Positions 24,240 through 35,624 of a DNA stretch of 64,000 bases are shown here, piece after piece; within the stretch, counting starts at the first letter, position 1; each line of letters begins with the position of its first letter. The stretch lies in NCBI RefSeq assembly GCF_041146395.1, contig NC_090999.1, forward strand, positions 65,849,001 through 65,913,000, written 5' to 3'. A model generated the notes under the pieces. The model ran no database searches and was not told the DNA's origin. It saw nothing but the letters and a program-made list of their open reading frames with translations. Source of the stretch: Eulemur rufifrons (Eukaryota > Chordata > Mammalia > Primates > Lemuridae). A program made the position numbers and the translations under genes.

Positions 24240-26823
24240 TAAATCTGGCTCTGAGTCTCCCCATCTCACTAGATGGTGTAACAATAGATTCACAGATCAT
24301 GCAAAGGCCCCAGCATATATGGGGAGGGCTCTCTGGTCTATGTCCATCACTGTTGGTATCATCCATTACAGGTTCAAGGATTTCTCTTTAGAAAGGATTT
24401 GGGATGGACTGCAATCTAGATGGAAGGAACCAAGGGACATGAATTGAAGCTGGGTTTACATAGCAAACATACTGTTTTTACCTAGATTGTGTATTTATTT
24501 GGGGGTGAGGTTAAGGTTGGCACTGGTGGGAATCATGAGGAGGGAGGCTGACGCTCTCCCTAATCATGTAATATGATGATGGATCAAATCCACTTGATTT
24601 CCTGAAAGGGTTAGCTCATCTGGTAACTTTGCTGAGGCTGGCAGCCTTGGGGTACCAGATTCAGCCTCCCTCTCCAGTTGGGTGCTGAAAAGACACTGGA
24701 CTTGGGCTGTCCCCTCTCTGGGATTGGCAGCTTCTGCTTCTTCCCATCCTGGGAGATGCTATTCATCCCATCTCCAAACATCTACCTCTATGCTCCCTTA
24801 GTCTCCAGAGTTCCTTCCTCCTTCTAGGACAGTCTGGTTCTTCCTGAAAATTGTGATCTAGGAGTAAGGAAAGTCCCCTTCCCCACTGCCATACCCTCCT
24901 CCAGTTCAAAGCTCTTCTTCACTCTTGGCGGGGCTGAGTAGAAGGCCAGGTGGGCAGGGCTTTCTCTCATTCTTTCAGATATATTGAAAACACAGCAACA
25001 ACTTTAGCTTTCTAAGATAGAGGTACTCAGTCTTTACTAACATGTTTTTGAACTTTTTTCTCTGTTCCTTGCCTTTCCCCACTTTAAGAGCAGTCTCTGG
25101 GAAGTTGTATGTCCTTTGGAGGCAAAAAAAACTCAGATTTGATTCTCCTGCACACCAAGAAAACTCCTTCTTTCCTGATTGGGGATAATGTTCTCTCCCC
25201 CAAATTTCACCACATAGTAACCGAAGTGTTTCTTTCTCCCACATGATAATTGTTTTATGGCTGTTCGGGGTAGTGCATAGTGTCCTGAAAGATATCATAT
25301 CAGCTCCGAGAAGGAGAAGAGTGGTATAGGGTGACCTAACAACTCTTACCATTTCTATCCTGTTTTGTACAGAAAAAGAGCACATGTATTTCTGAATAAA
25401 CTGAGGAGTTAAGAAGAAAGTTTTTTCACTTTTAAACATGCTAATAGTGGGCCAAATGCCATCAACATCAAGAAGAATTTTGATAACTAATAAAAGCTAA
25501 TTCTTGATGGGGCTTTGAAGTTTAAAAGCAATTAAGTTACATTATCTCTGAATTTTCTCTGTAACTCTGTGAGGTAGCCATTGTTTTATACTTGTGTTAC
25601 CTTTGGCGTAACTGAGGCTGAGAGAGGCTGTGTATCATCCACTTAATAAGTGACAGAGCTGGGCCAGAACCTGAGTTCTCCTTTTCCGAATCTTGTACAT
25701 CTACTTTTGGACGTGGCTCTAAGGTCTGAGGAGTTATACTGAACTTGTCAGTATGTCACAGTGAAATTACTAAAGAGAAAAATAATTGTTTCTACTTTCT
25801 TAGGCAGGTTCGGGGTTGGTTTTGTTGTTGGTCTTGAAAGGAAGACTTAAGTCACTTGACTCACCCTCTCCACACATGAAATATCCTTCTAAATAGCAAG
25901 AAGGCAAATAAAATAAACCATTCGTTTGGTTTACTATAGCTAGCACATTGACTTTAGTGACATTTTTGAAAGTTAATTCTATTTTTATGTGTGACATATA
26001 TAATTTGTGATATTTTGAAACCTTTGGCATAACGAATATGCACAGTTATAGGTACCCATTTGGAAAAGCTCAGATTATAATTTTAAATTATTGTAAAGAT
26101 TTACAGTTGTCATATCTTTGCTTTTATCACATGTTGTTCATATCTATGATTTATTTGATAACGACTCTTTGGTCAAAAGCACAATCCCCAGTAATATCAC
26201 TAGTTCCCATAGGAAAATGCCATGTACTTTATGACATGGTTTCTGCAACATATTATGGCAAAAGGCAGAGAATAAATGTGTTACACATATGAACACACAC
26301 GACTTTTTTGTTTAGAATTAGAGAGTTAGAATTGTAGCCATGACTGATCCCATTTTGTCTTCAATCAGCCATTTATTCAGATATCATATTTATCATCTTT
26401 GATCTTTGCATTTGTTATGGCCTACATGTCAGAAGTTTTTGCTATTGCTTTGGATTTTGGAAAACTGAGAACCAATATGATCCTTATGGGTTAAAATATT
26501 TACAGAATTAGAAACAAGGCAGTATAGTCCAGTAGAGGATATACAATATGATGTGAAGCATATTAATTAGGTAAGAAGCACTATGCAGGCACTAATTCAG
26601 TGATGTAGGAATTCAGGATTGCTAGAACATAGCTCAGAGTGTTGGGAAGAGCTTCATGGAAGAGTTAGCGTTGAAATTTCAAAGGTTTGAAGCTATAATA
26701 ATGAGAGTATTAAAATATTCTAAGTTTAAGGATCTTATGAGCTATCATAAGGTGTTTTGGGGGAAAGACAGTAGTCTGTTTTAACTGGCATATGGGGCAC
26801 ATGAAAGTGGTTGTGACACATGG
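24240..26823. other. Intergenic sequence with one MIR-like relic
   Basis: At about 25570-25690 an MIR pattern in minus orientation is visible (aactgaggctgagagagg... gtgacagagctgggcc). Nothing else recognised. Confidence 0.5.
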
Positions 26824-27172
26824 AGCCAAAAACATGGCATTGGAAATTTACTTTAAAATTAGAAAATTTGAAGGCATTTTTGAGTTTGCAATGACAATTA
26901 TCCCAGAAAGCTTACTGTACAATATTAAAGTATGAGCTCAGAAAAAACTTTTAAAAATTTATTTTAAATTTACACAAAGCAAAATTTACTTTTTTTGTTT
27001 TATAGTTTTATACATTTGACAAACAGAACCGTTCTATCACCCTCCCCACCCCCACCCCCCCAAGAAAAACTCCTTGAAAATACACTGTCCCTTTGTGGTC
27101 AGACCCTCCTCCCTCCCACCCTTAATTCCTGGCAACCACTAATCTGTTCATCACTACAGTTTTGCCTTTTCT
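26824..27172. repeat. Copy 1 of a ~345-bp local duplication (includes an L1 3' end, minus)
   Basis: From acatggcattggaaatttac to cagttttgccttttct it matches 29141-29485 nearly base for base, with small indels. The left ~115 bp are not L1. The right part is the antisense 3' end of an old L1 (tttatacatttgacaaacag, tggcaaccac). The L1 here stops abruptly at 27172, whereas the other copy continues into a long L1. Confidence 0.92.
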
Positions 27173-27189
27173 AGTCTTTGCCTTTTGGT

Positions 27190-27710
27190 TGGGGGCAGAT
27201 TGACAAGGAGTGTGGACTTTTATCTGTGAGAAATGGGGAACTGTTGGAGGCTTCTGACCAGGATGTGGCACGATCTAATCCATAATCCATAGGACTGCCC
27301 AGGTGACAGCAGTATGAGTAATAGATTAGCATGGGGGGATACTGGCAAGAGGGAGCTAGGTTAAGAGGTAGAAAATAATGAGGCCCCATGCTAGGGTATT
27401 GATAATGGGAATGGAGAAAAGGAGAAGGATATCAAAGGGTCTGCAAAGGTAGAGTTAGCTGATTTGGCAGTTTTATTCGGGTATGAGAGGTGCATGAGCA
27501 TAAGGAATCAAAAGTAGCCTAAATACTAGCTACAAGTTTGATTTACTAGAAGATAATATATGACAAGCAATAAGGAAATCAAGAGAAGGACCTTGTTTAG
27601 GTTAGAGGTACTGATGGATTAAATGTTTGGCAGGCATCTGAAAATGTGGGTCTTAGGCCTCAGAGTCCACCCCATTAAGTAATAGGAGGAGTTGTGGAAT
27701 TGGACAGACT
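27190..27710 (+). repeat. Ancient mammalian interspersed repeat, same family as 11040-11820
   Basis: It shares wording with the earlier copy: gagaaatggggaactgttgg, a 'ccaggatgtggcacgatct' stretch, and 'ggagctaggttaagaggtag'. Family not assigned. Confidence 0.45.
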
Positions 27711-29140
27711 TTCTGAGGGAGGTTATGAGGAAAGAGCACGAAAAAGGAAAGAACTGGGGAGTATTCCCAAATCCCATGCCCACTGTAAGGGCTGTATACC
27801 TCCTTCCTCTTTAGAATTACGACTATGGTGGGCCACCCTTACTGACACTGGTATAGAGTGCATGAGGCGTATGTGTGTCCCTGTGTATGTTGCCAAGATT
27901 TTCCCAGTAGTAACATCGCTCTCAGTCATTTGCATTCAGATGTGTGTTTTGGAGTAAAGGTAAAAGGGGTGGAATTAGTAGCCACTCCTTAAGTATTGTA
28001 CTTATTCAGTGCATACCCATGGAAATGTGTTGGCCTTGCACACCACATTCATTGGGAACGGCAGAAAGTAGGCGGCCGTTCATTGTTGTAGGTAGTTATT
28101 GGGGAGCCTGAAGGTACTTTGATCTGGAAAGTATGGGGGACAAAAGAGATTCTTGGGAAGAGAATAAGCAAGGAGACCAGTGATCAGAGGAGGCTCTTTA
28201 TCATTTGTGAGTTTGAAATACAGTACTATCAGTGGAAATAGTGGGCAATGTGAAGCTTAAATGATAATTTGCAAAAAGCATTTAGTAAAAGATCATTGTT
28301 ATTGGTAATAGCCATATATTTACTGAATACTGTCTGTCCTAAATGGATCGAAATTTCAGTTTAATCCTAGGAAATATGCCACTAGAAAAGGAATACATTT
28401 ATCTCCAAGAGCTGGTATTGTTGCATAGTACTAACAGAGATAAGGCCACCTTCAAATTGTTATAGCAAATTCATTTTAATGATAACAAATGAACAGAAAT
28501 GTGTTTGATTATCTGTAATCTGATCTTGGAAGCGGGGCCATTAACTGAGAATAAAAAGAACTGCTCTCTGTTTCTGATTCTGTCCTTCTAATCCTTGTCG
28601 TGCATAAAATCACTTTTCTTATGTATAAAATGAATCTGGGTGATTTAAAGCTCTGAGTATTTGAATTGTGGCATTTCTTTTCAGTATTTCTCAACTGAAC
28701 CAACATAAAAAATATTAGAAGTATATGGTATACTTCTATATTTGATTAACCTGCAAAAAGAGTATTAGTCTCTAACAGGGATATCCATATTTCTTAAAAA
28801 CAACAACCATCCATAATGTAGATGATCTGTTATGACTTTGACCCCTGCTGAATACACTGGGACTGCAGTCAGCATATTGTATCAAACTTCAATAGTGCAG
28901 AAAGCCAAGCAGCATGATTTAGCTTTGTAAAATGTTGAAAAATCTTGTTTTTGCATAGAGGAAGGAGTCTGTCCTAAGTAGATTTTGACTTGGTAAGCAT
29001 ATTTGCCTCATTTTTATATTCCTGAATCTTTTATTTAAAAAAATTTCTATTTTGTCTTTTTAAAATTAGCCTATTTTTTACACACTCACTCTAAGCATAT
29101 AGGTTTGAACAGATTGGTTGAACGTAATTTTTGAATATTT
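27711..29140. other. Intergenic sequence, nothing recognised
   Basis: Mixed sequence without exon or classifiable repeat. The ORFs at 27694-27957 and 28509-28706 have no recognisable similarity. Confidence 0.45.
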
Positions 29141-29485
29141 GCCAAAACAGAAACATGGCATTGGAAATTTACTTTAAAAATAGAAATTTGAGGGCATTTT
29201 TGAGTTTGCAATGACAATTATCCCAGAAAGCTTATTATAAAATAATTAAAGTGTGAGCTCAGAAAAAACTTTTAAAAATTTATTTTAAATTTACACACAG
29301 CAAAATTTACTTTTTTTGGTATATAGTTTTATACATTTGACAAACAGAACTGTTCTATCACCCCCCCCCCCAAAAAAAACTCCTTGAAAATACACTGTCC
29401 CATTGTAGTCAGACCCTCCTCCCTCCCACCCTTAATCCCTGGCAACCACAGATCTGTTCCCCATCACTACAGTTTTGCCTTTTCT
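29141..29485. repeat. Copy 2 of the ~345-bp local duplication
   Basis: Partner of 26824-27172. Here the L1 portion runs on without a break into a longer L1 (to about 31640). This suggests that this is the source locus and the left copy the derivative. Confidence 0.92.
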
Positions 29486-29972
29486 GGGATATCACATTGA
29501 ATCATACGTTACATAGCCTTTTGAGTCTGGCTTCTTTCATTTAGAATAATGCGTTGGATATTCATCCATGTCGTTGCATGTACCTGTAGTGTGTTCCTTT
29601 TTATTGTTAGATAGTATTCCATTTTGTGAGTGCTCCATAGTTTAGTTGCCAATTGAAGGACATTTAATTGTATACAATTTTTAATGATTATGAATCAACT
29701 TGCTATAAACATTCACAAATGGTTTTTATGTAAATATAAGTCTTATTTCTCTTGGGAAAATACCTAAGAGTGGGATTGCTATGTATAAGTTGATAAGTGA
29801 ATATTTAACTTTATAATAAACTGCCAAACTATTTTCCAAAGTGGCTGTACCATTTTTCCTTTGAGAATTCAAGTTTCTCTCTGTACTTGTCAGCACTTTG
29901 TATTGTCAGATTTTTTTTTTAATGTTAATCATTCTAGAGGGGGCATAATAGTAGTATCTCATTGTGGTTTTA

Positions 29973-30320
29973 CTTATTTATTTATTTTTTGAGACAGAGT
30001 CTCACTCTGTTGTCCAGGCTAGAGTGCCGTGGTGTCAGCCTAGCTCATAGCAACCTCAAACGACTGGGCTCAAGTGATCCTTCTGCCTCAGCCTCCCGAG
30101 TAGCTGGGGCTACAGGCATGTGCCACCATGTCCGGCTAATTTTTTTTTATATATATATATATATATATATTAGCTGTCCAGATCATTTCTTTCTATTTTT
30201 AGTAGAGACGGGAGTCTCGCTCTTGCTCAGGCTGGTCTAGAACTCCTGACCTTGAGCGATCCTCCTGCCTCAGCCTCCCAGAGTGCTAGGATTACAGGCG
30301 TGAGCCACCGCATGCCCAGC
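29973..30320 (-). mobile_element. Alu dimer with 15-bp target-site duplication
   Basis: Reverse-complement Alu (tgagacagagtctcactctg ... gtgagccaccgcatgccc), inserted into the L1. It is flanked by identical ctcattgtggtttta at 29958-29972 and 30321-30335, a clean target-site duplication. The middle holds a TA run at about 30149-30170. Strepsirrhine-type wording (gtgtcagcctagctcatagc). Confidence 0.97.
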
Positions 30321-30763
30321 CTCATTGTGGTTTTAATTTGCATTTCCTTAATCACTAATAATATAGAGGATATTTTCCTGTGCTTGTTTGCCATCAGTAT
30401 ATCTTCTTTATTGAAATATCTTTTCAGATTTTTTGTCCTTTAAAAAAATTGGGTTGTTTTCCTACTGTTAAGGTTTGATAATTCTTCATATAATCTATAT
30501 ATAAGTTCTTTGTCAGGTATGTGATTCGCAAACATTTCCCCAATCTATGGCTTGTTTTTTCATTCTCTTAAAATGTCTTTTGCAGAGCAAAAAAAGGTTT
30601 TGAATTTTGATGATGTCCAATTTATCCATTTTTTCCTCTTTTGGTGCTATTTCCAAGAACTCTGCCTAGTTTAAGGTCAGAAAGATTTTCCCATATGTTT
30701 TCCTCTAAGTATTTTACAGTTAGTTATATGTTTATGTTAAGTCTATGGTCCATTTTGAGTTAA

Positions 30764-31385
30764 TTTTTTTATTAGCACAAACACATTTATTTAGTAACAA
30801 AGGGGATGATCCTAATTAAACTCACACTTCAAAATAGTTGCATATAAAATGTTTGTGGAGATTGAACTGAACTTGTTCATTCCCTCAGCTAACTCCTGTC
30901 CAAAGTGATGGATAGAATTTTTTTTTCTACTTCTTCATAGACCCAAGTATAGGTGACATTGTTCAGGATACAGTCCACTGCTCTTTGCCCATCTTTTAAC
31001 ATTTTTTGTTATTGTTATTTCCTTTCCTTTTCTTTCCTAATGTTGAACCAATACTCCATTTGTAAAGTCGTGGACAATCTGAATTTTTCCACCATCAGTT
31101 ATAGTTTCTTAAAACTTCTCTCCCAGGGTATAAGAAAACTGTATTGGTTTCAAAGTGCTCTCAGTTTTTATGATGAGGTTTTTGCCGTCATAAGAGATGA
31201 TGCAATTTGGTCTGGCCATTGCATGCATTTTTCACAGAACTATTTCCACTGCTGTTTCCTTCATGTATTCGTCAAAGCCTTTGCTGTCCACCAAGCACCA
31301 TTGTCCTTCCAGCTGCTGAATGGTGGCCATGGTGGCATGGGCAGAGCAGGGTCTGGTGAGGAGCATCCTGAGCTGAGTTCTTTAT
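30764..31385 (-). pseudogene. FABP5P: FABP5 processed pseudogene
   Basis: The minus strand from ATG at 31330 reads an FABP5-like protein: IQQLEGQW, LVDSKGFDEYMKE, KTESTLK, FSYTLGEKF, and LVQH. It is intronless and disabled by in-frame stops at codon 33 (TGA, 31234-31232), codon 74 (TAA, 31111-31109) and codon 98 (TAG, 31039-31037), followed by a frameshift in the C-terminal part. The 3' UTR keeps an AATAAA (30791-30786) about 15 bases before a short A-tail (seen as T-run 30764-30770). It lies inside an L1, so it arrived after that L1. Functional FABP5 is a cytosolic fatty-acid carrier; this copy cannot make it. Confidence 0.93.
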
Positions 31386-31785
31386 ATAAGATGTGAGGTA
31401 TGTGTCTAGGTTCATTTTTCGGCATTTGGGTTTTCATAATCTGTTAAAAACATAATCTTTCTCCATTGAATTACTTTTGCACCTATGTAAAAAATCAGTT
31501 GACTATAGTATTTGTGTAGGTCTATTTCTGGACTCTATTCTTTCTTGATCTGTGTGTCTGCTTTCACCAATACCACACTGTCATGATTATTGTAGCTTTA
31601 TAGTAGAATTAACTTTTGGAAATCTCTGCTAGAAAGAAACAAATTCGCTCAAGCACTCCACAGTCAATTACCTTTTCAATCTTCTTATCCAAGAAAATGG
31701 ATTCTGTCTCAAGAATTTTAATGTCTTTAATCTTCATTCAGTTTATATGTTGATTATAAACTCAGACTATGTTGTAGCCATCCTT

Positions 31786-31821
31786 CTACACTTGATCTTA
31801 GCCAAAAGGCTGAGAAGCGAT
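31786..31821 (-). ncRNA. RNU2 pseudogene fragment: U2 snRNA 5' fragment (36 nt), retrocopy remnant
   Basis: The minus strand from 31821 to 31786 matches the first 36 bases of U2 snRNA (begins atcgcttctcagccttttgg and ends aagtgtag). After that it departs from U2, so the branch-site-recognition region and the rest are missing. It is not a functional snRNA. The sequence that follows on the same strand (31641-31785) is not U2, which suggests a 5' truncated or chimeric retrocopy. Confidence 0.88.
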
Positions 31822-32498
31822 AGCCGTACTTCTAATATCCCTTCCCAGATAGAAAAAGACCCTTGTGCACTATGGCATTTAACTTGAGCTTCCTCTGCAT
31901 CAAAGTCAAAATGTAAAAATTTACCCAAAAAACCCATCCTGTAAGCTACCATCTGCAGAAGCTCCCTTGAGGGGCTTTCCAGGGAGCCACTTCTTCCCAG
32001 CCCTACTACTCTGCCTGAGCTGCCTGGACAGTGGTGACACCTTACCACCCATTGATAACCAGCTTCCTGTCTGGTGGAGCGGCAATTGGTGGGAACCAGC
32101 TGTTATGATTCATCCCTTTTAAAATTTCTGCCCTTTGAGAAGTGACGCTAATCGAACCAGGCTGAATGGTTTCTGATTGGGAGAATTTTCTTTATGAAAG
32201 TGGTTTGATTTCTAGTGCCTCAGCAATTGAACTTTTTATTTCTTAACAGGTATGCTCCAATTTCTAATTTCTGTCTGAGCTCAGTAGAGAGATAAATGTT
32301 TTCATCAAGTGTTTGTACCGGCTGTTATTTCTTCCTGAAAAACAAACAAGCATGGCAACTTCTCTAAAAAAAAAAAAAAAAAAAAAAGATGTTTGTATTA
32401 CCAATTCTTTAATGATTTTACAAGCTTTCTGGCTTCTGATATTCTCGAAAAGGCAAAAAATCCCCTGCCTAAGATATATGACTTGTTACATTTGGATT
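31822..32498. other. Intergenic sequence with a long A-run
   Basis: A run of about 22 A at 32367-32388 could be the tail of a retrocopy on the plus strand, but no parent is recognised in the DNA before it. A chance ORF at 31767-32048 has no recognised similarity. Confidence 0.45.
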
Positions 32499-32514
32499 TG
32501 GTGAAAGAATTCTT

Positions 32515-32863
32515 TTTTTTTTTTTTTTTTTTTTGAGACAGAGTCTCACTTTGTTGCCCAGGCTAGAGTGAGTGCCGTGGCGTCAGCCTAGCTCACAGCA
32601 ACCTCAAACTCCTGGGCTCAAGCGATCCTCCTGCCTCAGCCTCCCAAGTAGCTGGGACTACAGGCATGCACCACTATGCCCGGCTAATTTTTCTATATAT
32701 ATATTTTTAGTTGTCCGTATAATTTCTTTCTATTTTTAGTAGAGACAGGGTCTCGCTCTTGCTCAAGCTGGTCTCGAACTCCTGACCTTGAGCGATCCAC
32801 CCGCCTTGGCCTCCCAGAGTGCTAGGATTACAGGCGTGAGCCACCGCGCCCGCCCACCCGGCC
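32515..32863 (-). mobile_element. Alu dimer with 16-bp target-site duplication
   Basis: Long T-run then gagacagagtctcactttgt through to gtgagccaccgcgcccgcc. Identical tggtgaaagaattctt flanks it at 32499-32514 and 32864-32879. The middle contains a TA-rich spacer. A young-looking strepsirrhine Alu. Confidence 0.97.
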
Positions 32864-32879
32864 TGGTGAAAGAATTCTT

Positions 32880-33497
32880 GAGAGTGCCTGAGGGGATAGC
32901 TTCACATATCTTGAGGGCATAGACTTTCTCTTGGGTTACTGAAGCCAATTTCATCCTGTTTTGTTTTTGATCATTTTCTTAGCTCTGATAAGGTTATAAA
33001 TATTATTTAAAACTAGAAGATTTGTTAGCTGGTTGCAGCAGTTTACAACCACAGGGACAAACTGTTGTAAATACAATGAAAAAACAACATAAGAACAAAA
33101 AAATTGTAAATATTGATAAGGGAAAGGTGTATTCGTTTTTATGAGTTACACAAAGTTAACATTGTCCTTACTTCAGAGACGATGAGAGAGCATGTCAGGA
33201 AGGAGAATGATGGTAGTCAGGGACATACCAATCATGGTCTGGTAGCATGTGTGGGAGGGAGAGCCTGTTAGCAACAGCCTTTACAGGATGGACCAGATTT
33301 CTTCAGCATCTCTGCAGAAATCTTTGCTACATAGAGAATCACACCCCCAAATATAAGAAAGTTAAGTTGTGGCTGGAAATTTTCTAGTACTAAGAAGTAC
33401 TGGTTTCCTATAGCCAATTAAAGTTGTGCTAGAAGTTTAATATTTTGTATTTGGTGGTTGCAAATTATTTTTAGCTTTGGATTAGTGATACTCTAGG
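32880..33497. other. Intergenic sequence, nothing recognised
   Basis: No exon or repeat recognised. Confidence 0.45.
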
Positions 33498-33680
33498 GCA
33501 GAAGTTCTCAAACTTTAGTGTACATAAGAATCATCTGGGGATCTTGTTAAAATTTAGATCCCTGGGCCCCAGCCCTCAAAGGTTTAGATGTAGTAGGTCA
33601 GGGGAGTGGCCAAGAATCTGCATTTTAACAACATACTCCTTTTGGTACCCTGAGTCATTTTCCAAAAGGTTGCAACATTC
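33498..33680 (+). mobile_element. MER5A-like hAT-Charlie DNA transposon relic
   Basis: gcagaagttctcaaacttta, then aagaatcatctggggatct, and ctgcattttaaca. This is the MER5A pattern, a non-autonomous element with no coding capacity. Confidence 0.8.
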
Positions 33681-35244
33681 TCCTATTAAAAACTATTGCC
33701 CTTCAACTGAATTTTTAAAATACTATTTTACTTAGCACAAGTAAATACTGTGCAACGTAATGATGATTGAGTTTCAGAGTTCCAAAGAAGTTAGCAATAA
33801 CTATTAATAGTTTAGAATCCCTAGGTGTGAGCGAAGATGTAACATGCAATGAGCAGTATATGTAGACTTAAGTTAAATTTCTTTCAATTAGAAGTTATTA
33901 GTTACACAATTTCAATTTCTAGGGCATCTGTGCATCCACAGATGGCATTAGATAAGGGAGACGGACTAGGCATAGATACCTAGGGAATTTCGCAAGGTTC
34001 TTTTATAATCATTTATTGCCTACTGTGCCCTTAATGATGTTACTCAGGATCCCATTAAGTTAGCTGTGAATATAGTAATTGGTCCCCTGACAATAGCCAG
34101 GGGGGAGTCAAATCCTGTGGCTCCACCCAATTCTGGTCATGTTGGAGACAAGATAGAAATTGTTGCTTGTAATCTTCAAGGGCACTTTCCTTTCTGGTGA
34201 TAAGGCACACTGTGCTCCAAAGGACATTTCTCAAAACACAGCAGGAGTCCCTAGAGAGTCCTCCTCCTCTAATTCAGGCTGGCACTTATAACCTACTTTT
34301 AAAAGTAATTTGAAAATCCCATCAAACACAAGCGATCGAAATCCAGATTCTCCACCAGCTATTCTGTAGACCTGGCATTTCATTGTTTCCATCTGCCCAC
34401 ATCAATAGCTTAAATATATTTTGGACAGGATTTTTCTCTGCCTTTGTTGATACTTAGGTAAAATGGAGCATTTCTAGTGACTAGACTCAAAGCAACTGCA
34501 CAAATGAATACGATGCAAATTGGTTCTCTGTCTGTAGCAACGGGAATCAGATTTGCTGACCTGGTGTTCATACTCAGACAAAGTACTGCAGTTTGCAGAA
34601 TTAAAATCTCAAGCCAGAGGTTATTATTCCTCCCTTGTTGGACTGAATCCCTGTGCTTGTGGTTCATATATGTAGCTGGCTTTTGAAACTTTCTAACTTT
34701 TCATGGCAAAATTAAACAAAGCAAAGAGATTCAGATATGGAAAGTACTTTAAAGAACATCCAGTCCCATCTTTTACCTAATTTTTGAATCTCATCTTGCT
34801 TCTACTTTAACTCTCCCACTAAATTGTTAGCTTTTTAAGGGAGACAATTCTATCTTACTCATGTGTGTTTTTAATCACCATGAGATTTTATTAATAATGA
34901 AGTTCAGCTTCTTGAGGAAGAAGGCTTCATTTTGCACAACTGGACTAAATAAATATTTTTGAATTTGATCATTAAGTTGGCAGGTTCTTTTCTCATTCCC
35001 TATTTTCCAGTTGCATGACTTTGGCTGCCACATTTCCAAAATTGAGATTCCTGCCTAATCACTTACTAATGGATAACCCTGGGCAAGTTATTTATCTTCT
35101 TTGTGCCTTAATTTTTCTTTTCTGTAAAATAGTAGCATGATGATGATAATAACTATCATCTTTGAGGATGATATTATAGAGCATGATTAATATTTATTTG
35201 TCTAGATTAAGTAGATACCACTAATAATAGCTACCATATTTTGA
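33681..35244. other. Intergenic sequence with one MIR-like relic
   Basis: MIR pattern at about 35055-35165 (ctgggcaagttatttatctt ... tctgtaaaatagtagcatg). The remainder is unassigned. Confidence 0.5.
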
Positions 35245-35250
35245 GGACTT

Positions 35251-35617
35251 TCTTTAGTGTGTTCATGCTGCTATAACAAAATACCACAGACTGGGTAATT
35301 TATAAATAATAGAAATTTTATTTCTTATAGTTCTGGGGGCTGGGAAGTCCAAGGTCACGGCACCAGCACATTCTGTGTCTGGTGAGGGCCTTTTCCATAG
35401 ATGGCATTTTCTCTCAGTGTCCTCACATGCTGGAAAAGGCAGAAGAGCAGAAAGCAATGAACTGGCTTTTGCAAGCTCTTTTATAAGAGTCCTAATCCCA
35501 TCCATGATGGCTGTGCCCTCCTGGCTTAGTCACCTCCTAAGGCCCTCCCTCCTAATACCATCACATTGTCAACTAAATTTCAACACATGAATTTTGGGAG
35601 ACAGTCAGACCATAGTA
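35251..35617 (-). mobile_element. MST-family (ERVL-MaLR) solo LTR
   Basis: Antisense wording of MST LTRs: ctgctataacaaaatacca, gttctgggggctgggaagtc, cctcctaataccatcacatt, and catgaattttgggag. No internal region is attached, so it is a solo LTR. It is flanked by aggactt at 35244-35250 and 35618-35624, consistent with a short target-site duplication. The LTR polyadenylation and promoter parts are degraded. Confidence 0.88.
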
Positions 35618-35624
35618 AGGACTT

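Larger units (their letters stand above)
29270..31640 (-). mobile_element. Old L1 (L1M-like) 3' half, minus strand, interrupted by an Alu and a processed pseudogene
   Basis: Antisense L1 wording is continuous across the insertions: tttcatttagaataatg, tgccaaactattttccaaag, ttgcatttccttaatcac, and tccattttgagttaat. After the pseudogene it resumes at about 31388 (gatgtgaggtatgtgtctag) and runs to about 31640. ORF2 is destroyed by stops and indels. Confidence 0.9.

Noticed and set aside
29962..30443. ORFs with SLTLLSRLECRG-type sequence
   Set aside because: Classic translation of an Alu in reverse orientation; not a gene.
30953..31396. 147-codon plus-strand ORF
   Set aside because: It is the antisense shadow of the FABP5 processed pseudogene.
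31786..31821. Functional U2 snRNA gene
   Set aside because: Only the first 36 bases are present; no Sm site, 3' stem-loops or snRNA promoter.
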